From: Effrenium voratum
Taxonomy: Eukaryota; Sar; Dinophyceae; Suessiales; Symbiodiniaceae
Reading direction: 5' to 3'
Assembly (NCBI GenBank): GCA_963377175.1
Contig: CAUJNA010003741.1
Span: 304,682 to 368,681, forward strand
DNA length: 64,000 bases
Shown in pieces: positions 63,250 to 64,000 of this stretch. The position numbers and the translations under genes are program-made. Numbering within the stretch: the first letter of the stretch is position 1; the number at the start of each line of letters is the position of its first letter. Below the pieces are notes generated by a model, which saw nothing but the letters and a program-made list of their open reading frames with translations, did no database searches and was not told where the DNA came from.

Positions 63250-64000
63250 CATTGGCATATCCTTGTCCAGATTTGGAGGGACCCCTGCTTCCCTCACACA
63301 AACTGTTTGCCAGGGAAGCACTTCAGCGGCTCGGCAATGACTCAGAAAAAGAGATGGGTCTGTCTGAAGGAAATCCTTTTGGGGGTGCATCAAAATCGGG
63401 GGTTCTTTTGCACTAAAATAGACCAAAATGAGTGGTGCACCTACCCCAAAATGGTACCGTAGGTTGTGCCCTTTTACCCTTTTTTGGGGGAGAGTTCCCC
63501 TGGTATGCTTTTTGAAAAAGTGGCACAAGGAGGGTTGAAAAAGGGGCCATCATTTTGAAGTCCCCCCCCCTTTCAATGGCTGAAAGGAAGCCAAAAGAAA
63601 GCGGCCAGTTTTTCAGGGATCGCTAAGTCGTTCTCGTGTTCTGGTGCAGTGCTTTGCTGTGAGTTCAGATTCGTTGTTCGGTCAACGCCCACTGGTGGAA
63701 AGCAAGCAGCCAACAAGCTTACAAGCTTTCAATCACTGCGGAATCAAACCCTCACCCTGTCCACCTCCCCACAGATAGGGCAAGTCTTTGCTATGGGGAT
63801 AGCCATCCATTGCAAAGGTAAGAATATATTAACAGTGGGATGACCATTGCAGGAGCCTTCATTATGCAAGAGCCTCCATTTTCGTTTGAACAAGCGTCTC
63901 CATGTTGAAATCACTACATCCCCTGAATTCGAGGAGTTTGCTTTTGACGCCTGTGTCGCCCTTTTGATGCGGCCCAAGATGACCATTGAAATGGTTCTGC
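63250..64000. other. No gene recognised; family A scrap
   Basis: 63466-63500 carries GTGCCCTTTTACCCTTTTTT then GGGGGAGAGTTCCCCT, a family A left half. 63578-63600 has CTGAAAGGAAGCCAAAAGAA, the family L word. Unique sequence to the window end with frames under 85 codons. Confidence 0.4.

Overview
This window looks like nuclear DNA of a complex eukaryote with a large, gene-poor, repeat-rich genome. A dinoflagellate is my best guess. The support is indirect: short candidate exons rich in Gln, Met, Ala and Pro; candidate introns bounded on both sides by AG|G or AG|GT; a decayed Ty1/copia fragment; long compound microsatellites; and very many short terminal-inverted-repeat (TIR) elements. No ribosomal RNA, spliced-leader gene, operon structure or ribosome binding sites are visible. 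Nothing suggests a bacterial, organellar or viral replicon. The taxon remains an inference.

Layout. Positions 1-870 hold a 56-bp tandem array and a GTTGTG tract with a G-quadruplex-prone core. Positions 6585-8009 are a 37-unit array of a 39-bp repeat. Positions 8816-9560 hold a pyrimidine tract joined to a 41-bp array, and the same pair recurs inverted at 29605-30012. Positions 24205-25960 form an AT-rich island with two local tandem arrays. A tRNA-like Pol III unit lies at 37222-37298 on the minus strand. A compound TG/CTGT microsatellite spans 38908-39440. From 44638 to 49546 four short plus-strand candidate exons fit one phase-compatible gene, and its 4-kb first intron holds a copia remnant and several TIR elements. 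Positions 51071-51985 are tetranucleotide tracts. Two further phase-compatible Gln-rich exons lie at 60984-61886. Other long open frames are listed with low confidence because none resembles a family I know.

The main result is the set of short non-autonomous TIR elements, about 40 copies in at least eleven families, called A to L here. Several can be defined at base resolution from this window alone. Family E has TIRs TCTAGGGG...CCCCTAGA and 5-bp target-site duplications in three of three copies. One of these, at 56581-56704, sits inside a duplicated block whose empty site survives at 54454-54458. Family H (CATAGGTGTCC...) has perfect 8-bp duplications in two of three copies, as hAT elements do. 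Family C (TGGSTATGGGTCAAAA) has 2-bp duplications in six of eight copies. No transposase gene is present, so these elements depend on proteins encoded elsewhere. One family K copy ends at the predicted acceptor of a candidate exon, so some families may act as intron-forming elements. That last point is hypothesis only.
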